From assembly GCA_947626575.1 (NCBI GenBank), contig CANQSR010000008.1:24538-88537 (forward strand): a stretch of 64,000 nt of DNA, written 5' to 3'. This document shows positions 1 through 7,544 of the stretch, in pieces. This DNA is from an uncultured Clostridia bacterium. Its GTDB lineage: Bacteria; Bacillota; Clostridia; Christensenellales; Borkfalkiaceae. Every line of letters begins with the position of its first letter. Position 1 is the first letter of the stretch. A program made the translations under genes and the position numbers. Below the pieces are notes generated by a model that saw only the letters and a program-made list of their open reading frames with translations, was not told the origin of the DNA and searched no databases.

Positions 1-2
1 TC

Positions 3-1577
3 GATGAGGGCGACTATTTCGGCGCCTTGCGCATCCTCAACAAGCGCGAAGCCCTCAACGATCCCATCGCGGACGCTTACGAGATCTATGCGGATATTTA
101 CGAGGCTTTGGGGCTTTGGCCGCTTGCGGCCGACGCGTGGTTCCGCTTTCTGGATACCTGCGCCCGCGAGGAGTTCTCCGATGGCTTCGAGGGGCTTGCC
201 GTCGCCTTCATGAACATGGGCAACGACTTGCAGTCGGGATACTATTACCACCGCGCCGTCTACGGCGACGAGGAACAGCCCGAAGAGGGGCCGCCCATGC
301 CTTCCGTTCCCGCGCTCCGTCTCGTCCACGACGCCGATGCGGGCGAGCGCAGTCCCGAACTCATCTCCGAGGGCCTCGATTTGTTGAAATCGGGCGACCT
401 TGCGGGCGCGCGCGAGGTCTTTGCGGATATCCCCGAAACGAGCGAAGATTTTGCTTCGGGGGCGGGTCTTTCGGCGATGTGTACGCTCATGATGGGGGAT
501 GAAACCGCGGCCGAGGAGCAGTGCGCGAAACTCATGGAACGCTATCCCGATAACGTGCAGGTGCTGACCACGTATTGCGCCGTCTTGGGGGCCGTCGATA
601 AGAACGATGAGGCGAAGGAAGTCGCCCGCCGTCTCGCGCGGCTGGATGCAAAGAAAACGGACGACCTCTACCGCATCGCGACGGCGCTGTGCGAGACGGA
701 GTTGCACGCCGAGGCATACGAAAAGCTCAAAGAGTTGCGCGCATCGCTTCCCTATGATGAAAACGTGCTGTGGTTCTTCGCCGTCGCCGCATACAAGACG
801 GACCGCACGGAGGAAGCCGTTGAGGCGTTGGAGACCCTGACGCTGCTCTACCCGCGCAAATACGTGGCGGCGTGGTACCTCTCCCGCCTGCGAATGCTCC
901 TCGACGGCGGGGAGCGGGTCCCCATGACCTACTATTACCGCCTCCCGGAGTCGGAATACCGCAACATCGCGGCCTATCTTCTCGAAATCAACGGCTATGA
1001 TGAGGACGCGCGCGAGGTGGAAGTGACCAAGGAGCGTTTCCGCGAAAACTTCCGCCTTGCCTTCGACGAAATGGAGGGGCGGGATGAAAAATTACAGCTC
1101 CTCGCCTCCAAGGTGGCCGCCCGTTGCCGCGCCGATTCCCTGCTCCGCGCCGCGCTGTTGGACCGCGACGGGGATGATATCGTAAAGCTCTCCATCCTTC
1201 ACGACCTTGTCTGCCGCAACGAGGAGGATTCCTTCGGCACGGTCATCTGCGATCTTTACCGCGAGATCTTCACGCACAAGATCGAGATCGGCAGAAAATG
1301 CGGCGGCGCATTCATGCTCGCCTTCGCCGACGTGTATGCCAAATACGCGCTCATCGGCGAGGTCGCGGAGACCAAGATCTGCAACGCGGGGGAAGATATC
1401 TATGCGTCGGTCGCCGAAGCGGGGGAGTGGGAGCTGATGAACGACCGTTCCGCGCTCGCCGCGGCCATCTACCGCGAGGCGCGCATCCCCGGCGGGGAGC
1501 GTTCCATCGGGGAGATCTGCAAACTGTTCGGCGCAGACGAGGCCGTCGCCAAACGGATCCTCGAACTCATGATATAA
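3..1577 (+). CDS. TPR-repeat protein, 5' end cut by window edge
   Basis: The reading frame is open to the left edge. The first start codon inside the window is a TTG at 27, but the residues before it (DEGDYFGAL) already form the first half of a TPR helix, so the true start lies upstream. The visible part (about 525 residues) is soluble and almost all helical. Repeated units have the small-residue pattern of tetratricopeptide repeats, for example around LLKSGDLAGAREVFADIP and again in the EEAVEALETLTLLYP region. No catalytic motif, signal peptide or membrane segment is seen. The next gene starts 13 nt downstream and is also a helical-repeat protein, so the two probably form a transcription unit that ends at the terminator at 2453. 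A scaffold role is likely by family, but no partner or process can be named. The TPR call is by repeat pattern only. Confidence 0.7.
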   Translation, partial: DEGDYFGALRILNKREALNDPIADAYEIYADIYEALGLWPLAADAWFRFLDTCAREEFSDGFEGLAVAFMNMGNDLQSGYYYHRAVYGDEEQPEEGPPMPSVPALRLVHDADAGERSPELISEGLDLLKSGDLAGAREVFADIPETSEDFASGAGLSAMCTLMMGDETAAEEQCAKLMERYPDNVQVLTTYCAVLGAVDKNDEAKEVARRLARLDAKKTDDLYRIATALCETELHAEAYEKLKELRASLPYDENVLWFFAVAAYKTDRTEEAVEALETLTLLYPRKYVAAWYLSRLRMLLDGGERVPMTYYYRLPESEYRNIAAYLLEINGYDEDAREVEVTKERFRENFRLAFDEMEGRDEKLQLLASKVAARCRADSLLRAALLDRDGDDIVKLSILHDLVCRNEEDSFGTVICDLYREIFTHKIEIGRKCGGAFMLAFADVYAKYALIGEVAETKICNAGEDIYASVAEAGEWELMNDRSALAAAIYREARIPGGERSIGEICKLFGADEAVAKRILELMI

Positions 1578-1590
1578 TACGAGGTAAACC

Positions 1591-2430
1591 ATGCAACTGA
1601 TCGATTTTGACGGGCTGTTTGATGAAAAACTTGCGGAATACATGCAGCTGAACCGCGGCAAATACACGGAGAAGCAGTGGGAAGCGCTCATCCCCAAGCT
1701 CTATAAGCAATTCGGCGATACTTTCATCCCCAAGGCGGGCGCGACCCCGAAGGGGTACTATGCCGCCATGACGGACGGAGAACTCGTCGAAGCGCTCCAA
1801 CGCCACGTTGCGGAAGGCGTACCCGTCTCCGACTTTTTGTGCCGCGAACTCGAAACGCGGCGGCCCGAAGGCCTCATCTCCCTTCTGGAAAAGAAGAATA
1901 CGGAGCTTGTGACGCTGGCGGTCAATCTGATCGGGGCGGACCCCAAGGCGTTCGGCGCCTATTTCGATCTGCTCGCCGCCGAAGGCTGCGATGAGGACGT
2001 GGCGGAGACGGTGTGCGAACAGCTCAAAGCGGGCGCGGACTTTGCAAGGGAGAAGGCGCTTGCATGTTATGCGCGCGGCGTGCGGACGGAGATGATGCTG
2101 GAAATCCTTTCCCGCTGCCGTACGCGCGACGACAGCGTGTTTGAAATTCTTCTGCGGGCATTCAGGGAGAGCGGGGAAGAACTTCCCATGCGCGCGAGTT
2201 ATCTCGCGGCATACGGCGATGCCCGCGCCCTGCCCGTCCTCATGGAGGCGATCGACCGCGAGGATATCAACTTCCTCGAATTTCAGGAATTGAAGTATGC
2301 CATCGAAGCGTTGGGCGGGGAATATACGAAGCCGCGCGATTTTACGGATGACGCCTATTTCCGCGAGATCATGGGCGGGCAAGCGGATGCCGTCGATATC
2401 CTCGCCTCCGGGAAAAAATCCGACGCTTAA
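1591..2430 (+). CDS. Helical-repeat (HEAT-like) hypothetical protein
   Basis: A 279-residue soluble protein with no signal peptide or membrane segment. The N-terminal 60 residues contain a segment (YTEKQWEALIPKLYKQFGDTF) common in proteins of unknown function. The rest consists of short helix pairs that look like HEAT or PBS-lyase-type repeats, such as the stretches around LISLLEKKNTELVTLAVNL and ARALPVLMEAIDREDI. It starts 13 nt after the TPR gene, so translation is probably coupled, and it is followed by a strong intrinsic terminator. I do not recognise the family. The pair could be an adaptor or structural complex, but this is inference from repeat content and linkage only. Confidence 0.6.
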   Translation: MQLIDFDGLFDEKLAEYMQLNRGKYTEKQWEALIPKLYKQFGDTFIPKAGATPKGYYAAMTDGELVEALQRHVAEGVPVSDFLCRELETRRPEGLISLLEKKNTELVTLAVNLIGADPKAFGAYFDLLAAEGCDEDVAETVCEQLKAGADFAREKALACYARGVRTEMMLEILSRCRTRDDSVFEILLRAFRESGEELPMRASYLAAYGDARALPVLMEAIDREDINFLEFQELKYAIEALGGEYTKPRDFTDDAYFREIMGGQADAVDILASGKKSDA

Positions 2431-2452
2431 ACGGAAGGCTGTCATAGGGCTT

Positions 2453-2489
2453 AAAAAGTTGTCCCGTTCCGCGGGACGACTTTTTCTTT
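2453..2489 (+). terminator. Intrinsic terminator after the TPR/HEAT pair
   Basis: A 14-bp stem (2453-2466 with 2472-2485, one G-U pair) has a 5-nt loop and ends in TTTTTCTTT. It separates the first two genes from spoIVA. Confidence 0.9.
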
Positions 2490-2531
2490 GGGGCGGCGGA
2501 CGCCTTTTTGCATGTCTCCGCCCAAATGCGT

Positions 2532-2560
2532 GAATATCTTTCCGCCTTCCGTCATATTGT
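2532..2560 (+). promoter_or_regulatory. Candidate sigma-E promoter of spoIVA
   Basis: GAATATC (2532-2538), a 14-nt spacer, then CATATTGT (2553-2560). The B. subtilis sigma-E consensus is about GHATANT-N14-CATACANT. The -35 matches 6 of 7 positions, the spacing is exact, and the -10 keeps CATA and the final T. The predicted start is about 20 nt before the spoIVA ATG, and a GGAGG at 2581-2585 would lie in the leader. No sigma-A-like promoter is visible in this gap. spoIVA is a mother-cell sigma-E gene in known spore-formers, which supports the reading. Confidence 0.5.
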
Positions 2561-2590
2561 AATTTAGCAAGTAATTCGGCGGAGGCAATC

Positions 2591-4057
2591 ATGAATACTT
2601 TCGGAGTTTACGAAGATGTGGCGACCCGCACGGGCGGCGATATCTTCATCGGCGTGGTAGGGCCCGTCAGAACGGGCAAATCCACGTTCATCAAACGGTT
2701 TTTGGAGGAACTCGTCTTACCCTCCGTAACGGGCGCGAAGCGCCAGCGCTATACGGACGAACTTCCCCAATCGGCGGCGGGCAAGACGGTCATGACGACC
2801 GAGCCGAAGTTCATTCCCGAAGAGGCGGCAGAGATCAAAGTGAAGGATGCGGTCGCGCGCGTCAGGCTCATCGACTGCGTCGGCTTTCCCGTGGAGGGGG
2901 CGTCGGGGTTTGAAGAGGACGGCGCGCCGCGCTATGTCAAGACGCCGTGGAGCGAGACGGCCGTACCCTTCGATAAGGCGGCGGAAGAGGGGACCCGCCG
3001 CGTCGTGCGCGACCATTCCACCATCGCCGTCCTCGTGACGACGGACGGCTCCGTTGCCGATCTTCCTCGCGCGGCCTATGAAAAGGCGGAAGAGACGGCG
3101 GTCAACGAGCTGAAAGCCATCGGCAAACCCTTCGTCATTCTTTTGAATTGCGCTAACCCCGCAAACTCGCAGGAGCTTGCCGCTTCCATCGGGGAAAAAT
3201 ACGGCGTACCTGCCATCGCGGCCAATTGCGAACAGCTCGATGCCGACGGCATTTCGGATATTTTGGAACGCATCCTGTATGAGTTCCCCGTCGTCTCCAT
3301 CGACGTCAACATTCCTGCATGGATGCGCATCCTCGATGCGGATACGCCCATCATCTCCGAGCTTCTCGGCGGCATCCGCGAGCTTGCGCCCAAGATCTGC
3401 AAGCTCTCCGATTGCGCCCTGCTCGATACGCTCTTCACGGAAAGCACGCGCCTGAAACCGCCCGTCTCCATGCAACTCGATGCGGCAACGGGTACGGCGG
3501 TATGCAACGTGGAGCCGCAGGCGGGCGCCTTCTATGAGGTACTCGGCGAGGAATGCGGCGAAAAAATCGCCGATGAATACGCGCTCATGAGCTATGTGGT
3601 GGGGCTGAAAGAGGCCAAGCGGGTCTATGAGCGGGTGGGGCAGGCGTTTGCCGACGCGCAGGAATTCGGCTATGGCATCGTGCCGCCCGACGAGGGGGAG
3701 ATGAGTCTCTCCGAACCCAAGCTCGTCAAAAAGAGCGGGCGGGTAGACGTCAATCTGCATGCAGATGCGCCCAGCTATCACATCATCCGCGTGGACGTGA
3801 GCGGGGAAGTGCATCCCGCGCTCGGCACGATGGAGCAGAGCGAGGCATTTGTGCGGTCTCTCACCGAGAGCATGGCCACGGCGCCCGAACGGGCATGGAA
3901 CACGAGCATGTTCGGGCGTACGCTCAAAGATATGCTCGGCGAGGAACTCTCCGTCAAGAACCGCGCCATGCGGGATAACGTGCGCAGTAAGATGCGCAGG
4001 ACGGTCACGCGCATCGTCAACGAAGGCAAGGGCGGCGTCATCTGCATCCTGCTCTGA
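2591..4057 (+). CDS. spoIVA: Stage IV sporulation protein A, spore coat ATPase
   Basis: SpoIVA is a mother-cell ATPase that polymerises on the forespore surface as the coat basement layer. The 488-residue product has the family's normal length (B. subtilis about 492). It opens with the conserved MNTFGVYEDVATRTGGDI segment, followed by a Walker A motif GPVRTGKST (residues 24-32), then the GTPase-like fold with LIDCVGFPVEG and a C-terminal helical region. The C-terminus ends in GGVICILL; in B. subtilis the C-terminal part mediates membrane anchoring through SpoVM. It is monocistronic: a terminator precedes it and another follows at 4081. The start has a GGAGG 5 nt upstream. It marks the genome as an endospore-former. 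Confidence 0.97.
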   Translation: MNTFGVYEDVATRTGGDIFIGVVGPVRTGKSTFIKRFLEELVLPSVTGAKRQRYTDELPQSAAGKTVMTTEPKFIPEEAAEIKVKDAVARVRLIDCVGFPVEGASGFEEDGAPRYVKTPWSETAVPFDKAAEEGTRRVVRDHSTIAVLVTTDGSVADLPRAAYEKAEETAVNELKAIGKPFVILLNCANPANSQELAASIGEKYGVPAIAANCEQLDADGISDILERILYEFPVVSIDVNIPAWMRILDADTPIISELLGGIRELAPKICKLSDCALLDTLFTESTRLKPPVSMQLDAATGTAVCNVEPQAGAFYEVLGEECGEKIADEYALMSYVVGLKEAKRVYERVGQAFADAQEFGYGIVPPDEGEMSLSEPKLVKKSGRVDVNLHADAPSYHIIRVDVSGEVHPALGTMEQSEAFVRSLTESMATAPERAWNTSMFGRTLKDMLGEELSVKNRAMRDNVRSKMRRTVTRIVNEGKGGVICILL

Positions 4058-4080
4058 CACGCGTATTACAAAGAAGGAAC

Positions 4081-4113
4081 AAACAGCGAGGAATTCCCCC
4101 GCTGTTTTTGTTT
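4081..4113 (+). terminator. Terminator of spoIVA
   Basis: AAACAGCG (4081-4088) pairs with CGCTGTTT (4100-4107). The loop contains a further GG/CC pairing, and the stem runs into TTGTTT. Confidence 0.8.
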
Positions 4114-4244
4114 GGGCAAGGCTTCTCCCCTTGGGGGGAAGGTGCGCTCTTGTCTCCCCTTCCGTCATTCCGAACGAAGTGAGGAATCTCAACTTAGAGA
4201 TTTCTCACCCCTGCGGGGTTCGAAATGACGCGGAGGAGCCTCTT

Positions 4245-4369
4245 GTCGCCCCTAAGAGGGGACAGCGAGAACCTTCCCCCTTTTACCAGAGGGGGAAGGG
4301 TGTCCGCGGAGCGGACAGGAAGGGGGTGATGTTCCAATATGACGCCCCTTCCGTCCTCTTGTCGCCCCT
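4245..4369. repeat. Direct repeat copy 1 (about 125 bp)
   Basis: Nearly identical to 4480-4604. It contains a CTTCCCCC...GGGGGAAG hairpin, TGTCCGCGGAGCGGACA (a perfect palindromic hairpin), and GTTCCAATATGACGCCCC. Confidence 0.9.
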
Positions 4370-4479
4370 GTAGGGGAGATGTCACGAGCTTGCGAGTGAC
4401 AGAGGGGTTTTTGAAACCCTTTCCCCCCTTCGCTTCGCTCAGGGTACTTTCCCTGAGAGGGACAGCAAGAGTACTCCTC

Positions 4480-4604
4480 GTCGCCCCTAAGAGGGGACAG
4501 CGAGGACCTTCCCCCTTTTACCAGAGGGGGAAGGGTGTCCGCAGAGCGGACAGGAAGGGGGTGATGTTCCAATATGACGCCCCTTACGTCCTCTTGTCGC
4601 CCCT
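4480..4604. repeat. Direct repeat copy 2 (about 125 bp)
   Basis: Second copy of the unit at 4245-4369, shifted by 235 nt. It differs at only a few positions, for example TGTCCGCAGAGCGGACA and CCCCTTACGTC. Confidence 0.9.
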
Positions 4605-4738
4605 AAGAGGGACAGCGAGAGTACTCCTCGTCGCCCCTTACGTCATTCCGAGGCAACGCCGAGGAATCTCGTCCCTTACGTCATTCCGAACGAAGTGAGG
4701 AATCTCGCCCATTTTTTCAAAAAGTTCTCTTCAAACGC

Positions 4739-4767
4739 TTGACAGAAATCCGAAGTCGTATTATAAT
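4739..4767 (+). promoter_or_regulatory. Consensus sigma-A promoter of the MarR/redox operon
   Basis: TTGACA (4739-4744), 17 nt, TATAAT (4762-4767). This is a perfect consensus, and transcription should start near 4774, about 25 nt before the MarR ATG. The AT-rich segment 4768-4790 between -10 and start codon is a natural place for MarR autorepression, but no clean palindrome is visible. Confidence 0.9.
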
Positions 4768-4798
4768 TAAAATCCGAAATGGAATTTTTGAGGTGAAT

Positions 4799-5233
4799 AT
4801 GAACGAACGAATCTTCTTTTATCGGCTCGGAAAGCTCGTTTACGGCCTTGACGGCGTGTATGAAGAGTATGGGCGAAACTGCCGCGTGGGGTCGCCCAAT
4901 CTCTTGTGGATCTTGTATGCCCTAAACGATGGGGAGCGGCACAGCCAAAAACAGATCTGCGAGGATTGGTCCATCCCGCGGAGTACGGCAAACACGATCA
5001 TCAAGGATTTGGAGAGCAAACAGTATGTTGCGCTCTCGCAGATCAAGGGGGAGCGGCGGGAATTGCTCGTCTCGCTCACGGCGTGCGGAAAGGAATATGC
5101 GGAAAGCATTCTATCCGATCTCTACCGCAGGGAAAAGGAGATCTACGCGGAGATAGAAAACCCCGCCGCACTGCTTTTGACGTTGCAAGATTTGGCGGCG
5201 AAAATGCAAAAGATCGCCGCAAAAGGAGAATAA
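4799..5233 (+). CDS. MarR-family transcriptional regulator
   Basis: A 144-residue winged-helix protein of the usual MarR size. The order is an N-terminal dimerisation helix, a winged HTH (SQKQICEDWSIPRSTANTI with the recognition helix around PRSTANTIIKDLE), the wing (KGERRELLVSLT) and a C-terminal dimerisation helix. The frame is open upstream to a TTG at 4739, but that falls on the promoter -35. ATG 4799, 6-8 nt after GAGGTG, is the right start. The flavodoxin gene begins 1 nt after its stop, so it is the first gene of a six-gene operon. MarR proteins often sense oxidants, phenolics or electrophiles and repress neighbouring detoxification genes. That role fits here, though the ligand is unknown. 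Confidence 0.9.
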   Translation: MNERIFFYRLGKLVYGLDGVYEEYGRNCRVGSPNLLWILYALNDGERHSQKQICEDWSIPRSTANTIIKDLESKQYVALSQIKGERRELLVSLTACGKEYAESILSDLYRREKEIYAEIENPAALLLTLQDLAAKMQKIAAKGE

Positions 5234-5234
5234 A

Positions 5235-5726
5235 ATGAGTAAACGCATTTTGGTAGCTTACTTTTCGGCAAGCGGGACGACGAGGCGCGCGGCAAGCGCG
5301 CTTGCAAGCGCGGCGCATGCCGACCTCTTCGAAATCGAGCCGAAAGCGCCCTATACGGCCGCCGACCTCGATTGGACAAACAAGCGGAGCCGTTCGTCGC
5401 TGGAAATGAACGACCCCGCCTGCCGTCCCGAAATCAAGAGCCGTGTTTCGGACATGGGTGCCTCCGTTGCCGTCTATGACGTCATTTTCTTGGGCTTTCC
5501 CATCTGGTGGTACACGGCTCCCGCGATCATCAAGACCTTCCTCGAAAGTTACGATTTTGCGGGAAAGACCATCGTCCTCTTCGCAACGAGCGGCGGAAGC
5601 GGACTCGGAAGGACCGAGAGCGCGTTGAAGCCTTGCGCCCCCGATGCCGTATGGAAGGGCGGAAAGCTCATAAACGGCGCAAGCGAAAGCGCGCTGAAAT
5701 CTTGGATGGAGAGCTTGGGCTTATGA
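5235..5726 (+). CDS. Flavodoxin, short-chain electron carrier
   Basis: 163 residues with the flavodoxin fold. The FMN-phosphate loop is FSASGTTRRAA (residues 10-20), followed by the FEIEPKAPYTAADLDW segment, VIFLGFPIWWYTAP (isoalloxazine-stacking aromatic loop), and LFATSGGSGLG before the last strand. The family carries one or two electrons on FMN, or acts as a quinone or FMN reductase. No signal peptide is present, so it is cytoplasmic. It follows the MarR gene by 1 nt and overlaps the next gene (ATGA). It is a clear paralogue of the C-terminal domain of the lipoprotein encoded at 7544-9079, with shared PYTAADL, PIWW, TFLE-YDF-GKTIV and TSG segments, implying duplication within the operon. 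Confidence 0.9.
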   Translation: MSKRILVAYFSASGTTRRAASALASAAHADLFEIEPKAPYTAADLDWTNKRSRSSLEMNDPACRPEIKSRVSDMGASVAVYDVIFLGFPIWWYTAPAIIKTFLESYDFAGKTIVLFATSGGSGLGRTESALKPCAPDAVWKGGKLINGASESALKSWMESLGL

Positions 5727-6283
5727 AGATCGCCGTTCTTACGGGCAGTCCGCAGAAGCACGGCTCGTCCAATCTGCTTGCCGCGCAGTTTATCAAAGGG
5801 GCGGAAGAGGCGGGAAGCCGCGTCTCGGTCATCGATACGGCGAAGGCAAACGTGCATCCCTGCACGGGTTGTATCCGCTGCGGTTACGGCGGTCCGTGTG
5901 CGCAAAATGATGACATGGGGTCGGGAAAAGGAGCGATGAACGGGATCAAGGCCGAAATTCTCGGCGCGGATATGGTCGTATTCGTCACGCCGCTCTACTA
6001 CTATGGAATGAGCGCGCAGCTCAAAACCGTCATCGACCGCTTTTGCGCTTTCAACGGCGAAATCCAGAGAAAACGCATGAAGTCGGCGCTTATTGCCGCC
6101 GCGTGGAACGCGGACGGCTGGACGTTCGACGCCTTGGAGGCGCACTATCAAACGCTCGTGCGGTATCTGAATTTCCAAGAAATGGGAACAATTCTCGGCA
6201 AGGGCTGCGGCACGCCCGCGATGACCGCCCGTTCCCGTTACATGGCGGCGGCCTATGAACTCGGCAGGAGTTTGAGGGGGTAG
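5723..6283 (+). CDS. NAD(P)H-dependent FMN reductase-like flavoprotein
   Basis: A 186-residue protein of the flavodoxin_2/FMN-reductase (iron-sulfur flavoprotein-like) group. It begins MKIAVLTGSPQKHGSSN, the typical FMN-phosphate loop. A CTGCIRCGYGGPC segment with four cysteines resembles the compact cysteine motif of iron-sulfur flavoproteins. VTPLYYYGMSAQLKTVIDRF matches the flavin-binding loop and dimer helix of the family. Start ATG 5723 overlaps the flavodoxin stop by 4 nt, so translation is probably coupled. By family it would transfer electrons from NAD(P)H to flavin or quinone-like substrates. A metal cluster on the cysteines is possible but not shown. Confidence 0.85.
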   Translation: MKIAVLTGSPQKHGSSNLLAAQFIKGAEEAGSRVSVIDTAKANVHPCTGCIRCGYGGPCAQNDDMGSGKGAMNGIKAEILGADMVVFVTPLYYYGMSAQLKTVIDRFCAFNGEIQRKRMKSALIAAAWNADGWTFDALEAHYQTLVRYLNFQEMGTILGKGCGTPAMTARSRYMAAAYELGRSLRG

Positions 6284-6286
6284 GGC

Positions 6287-6580
6287 ATGGCGTTGACAGT
6301 GAATATCTATTACACGGGGACGAACGGGAGCGCATACAAGTTCGCGGAGGAAATGATGGCGGGCGGGCTGGCCGAAAAGGTCCGCGCCGAAGAGGGGAAT
6401 TTGCGCTATGAATACTTCCTGCCCATAGGGGACCCCGAAACAATTTTGCTCATCGACGCGTGGGAAAGCGAGGAAGCTCTCGATTTCCACCACAAAAGCC
6501 CGATGATGAAGGAGATCGCCGCCCTCCGTGAAAAGTATCACCTCAAAATGCGCGTACAAAAATTCATCGAGGCGAAATAA
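6287..6580 (+). CDS. ABM-domain putative quinol monooxygenase
   Basis: 97 residues, a single antibiotic-biosynthesis-monooxygenase (dimeric alpha/beta barrel) domain like YgiN. The centre is RYEYFLPIGDPETILLIDAWESEEALDFHHKSP, here given as positions 45-77, with the conserved W and the HHKSP segment typical of YgiN-like proteins. Such enzymes oxidise quinols or polyphenols without a metal or prosthetic group, or serve as small-molecule binding partners. It lies 3 nt after the FMN reductase and 1 nt before the amidohydrolase, so it belongs to the same operon. The substrate cannot be told from sequence. Confidence 0.85.
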   Translation: MALTVNIYYTGTNGSAYKFAEEMMAGGLAEKVRAEEGNLRYEYFLPIGDPETILLIDAWESEEALDFHHKSPMMKEIAALREKYHLKMRVQKFIEAK

Positions 6581-6581
6581 C

Positions 6582-7544
6582 ATGGCGATAGATTTTCATG
6601 CGCATATCATAACTCCCGCATACAAGCGGGGGCTAAACTCTGTTGGCATCGACCCCATTGCCGCCGACGGGTTTCCTTTGCCCGATTGGAGCGAAGAAAA
6701 GCACCTCGGATTTATGCGGCAAGCGGGAATAGAGCGAAGCATTCTTTCCACGCCCACGCCGCACATTTGGTGCGGCGACGCAAGGCTTACCGCGAAAATT
6801 CACAGGGAAGTCAATACTTCCGTTTCGGAAGTTTGCAAAAAGCATCCCGATGAGTTTTCCTTCGTCGCTTCCGTCCCTCTGCCTTTCTTAGACGCGGCAA
6901 TCGGGGAATACCGCTTTGCCAAAGAAACCCTCGAAGCGGTCGGGGTAAAACTTACGACGCATGCGGGCGGCGTCTATTTGGGCGACCCGTCGCTCGATGA
7001 TTTTATGACGGAACTCAACAAAGATCATGCGCTCGTCATCCTTCATCCGCAACGCGCCGCGGAGTACCCCAAAACGCCCATCACGGGAACGGTCGCCGCG
7101 ATCTATGAGTACCCCGCCGATACGACGCGGGCCGTCCTCAATATGATGGCGCACAAAGTGATGACGCGCTTCCCCGATATCCGCTTCGTCGTGCCGCACA
7201 CGGGGTCATTTCTTCCCTATATGTTGCAGAGGTTTACGGGCGTTTCGGGCATCCTTGCCTCCATGGGGATGATGGAAACGGTGGATGTACAAAGAGAGTT
7301 TCAAAATCTGTATTTCGATATCGCGGGCGACCCCGAACCCGTCGCGCTCGATATGCTGCTCTCTGTTGCGGGCGAAGAGAAGATCGTGTACGGGAGCGAC
7401 TTCCCGCACTCTCCCGCGAACGTCATCATCGCAAAGAAAAAACATTTGGACGAAAATCCGAAATATCAAAGCCTTCTCCGCAAAGTTTACGGAGAAAACC
7501 AAAGAAATTGTCTCGGAAAAAACGGAAAAAAGGGGGCGCTGTGA
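6582..7544 (+). CDS. Amidohydrolase-2 family metal-dependent hydrolase (ACMSD-like)
   Basis: 320 residues. An HxH metal motif sits at the N-terminus (IDFHAHIITP), HPQRAA and VPHTGSFLP carry the expected histidines on later strands, and YGSDFPHSP supplies the terminal metal-binding aspartate. This is the amidohydrolase-related TIM barrel of the ACMSD/gamma-resorcylate decarboxylase clan, which hydrolyses or decarboxylates ring-derived acids. ATG 6582 is 1 nt after the preceding stop. The open frame extends upstream, but that part overlaps the ABM gene. Next to a quinol monooxygenase it could act on an aromatic or lactone product, but this is inference. Confidence 0.85.
   Translation: MAIDFHAHIITPAYKRGLNSVGIDPIAADGFPLPDWSEEKHLGFMRQAGIERSILSTPTPHIWCGDARLTAKIHREVNTSVSEVCKKHPDEFSFVASVPLPFLDAAIGEYRFAKETLEAVGVKLTTHAGGVYLGDPSLDDFMTELNKDHALVILHPQRAAEYPKTPITGTVAAIYEYPADTTRAVLNMMAHKVMTRFPDIRFVVPHTGSFLPYMLQRFTGVSGILASMGMMETVDVQREFQNLYFDIAGDPEPVALDMLLSVAGEEKIVYGSDFPHSPANVIIAKKKHLDENPKYQSLLRKVYGENQRNCLGKNGKKGAL

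Larger units (their letters stand above)
4114..4738. repeat. Intergenic repeat block (palindromic and direct repeats)
   Basis: No credible gene lies between spoIVA and the MarR promoter. The stretch is built from repeated modules. An inverted-repeat unit at 4164-4230 runs from GTCATTCCGAA to TTCGAAATGAC with GAGGAATCTC/GAGATTTCTC inside. Half-units of the same kind lie at 4642-4670 and 4680-4706. A direct repeat of about 125 bp is found at 4245-4369 and 4480-4604 (offset 235, few mismatches), with a third partial copy starting at 4596. GTCGCCCCTAAGAGGG and GTTCCAATATG are recurring core words. Short open frames here are by-products of the repeats. The same words recur at 59719-60180. Confidence 0.85.

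Noticed and set aside
4245..4604. CRISPR-like array
   Set aside because: Only two long copies are present, spacing is filled with related repeat words and not unique spacers, and no cas gene is nearby.
3849..4698. Small open frames within the repeat block
   Set aside because: They are repeat-derived, lack ribosome sites and change wholly between the two direct repeat copies' contexts.
4739..4798. MarR starting at TTG 4739
   Set aside because: That codon is part of the -35 hexamer of a perfect promoter.
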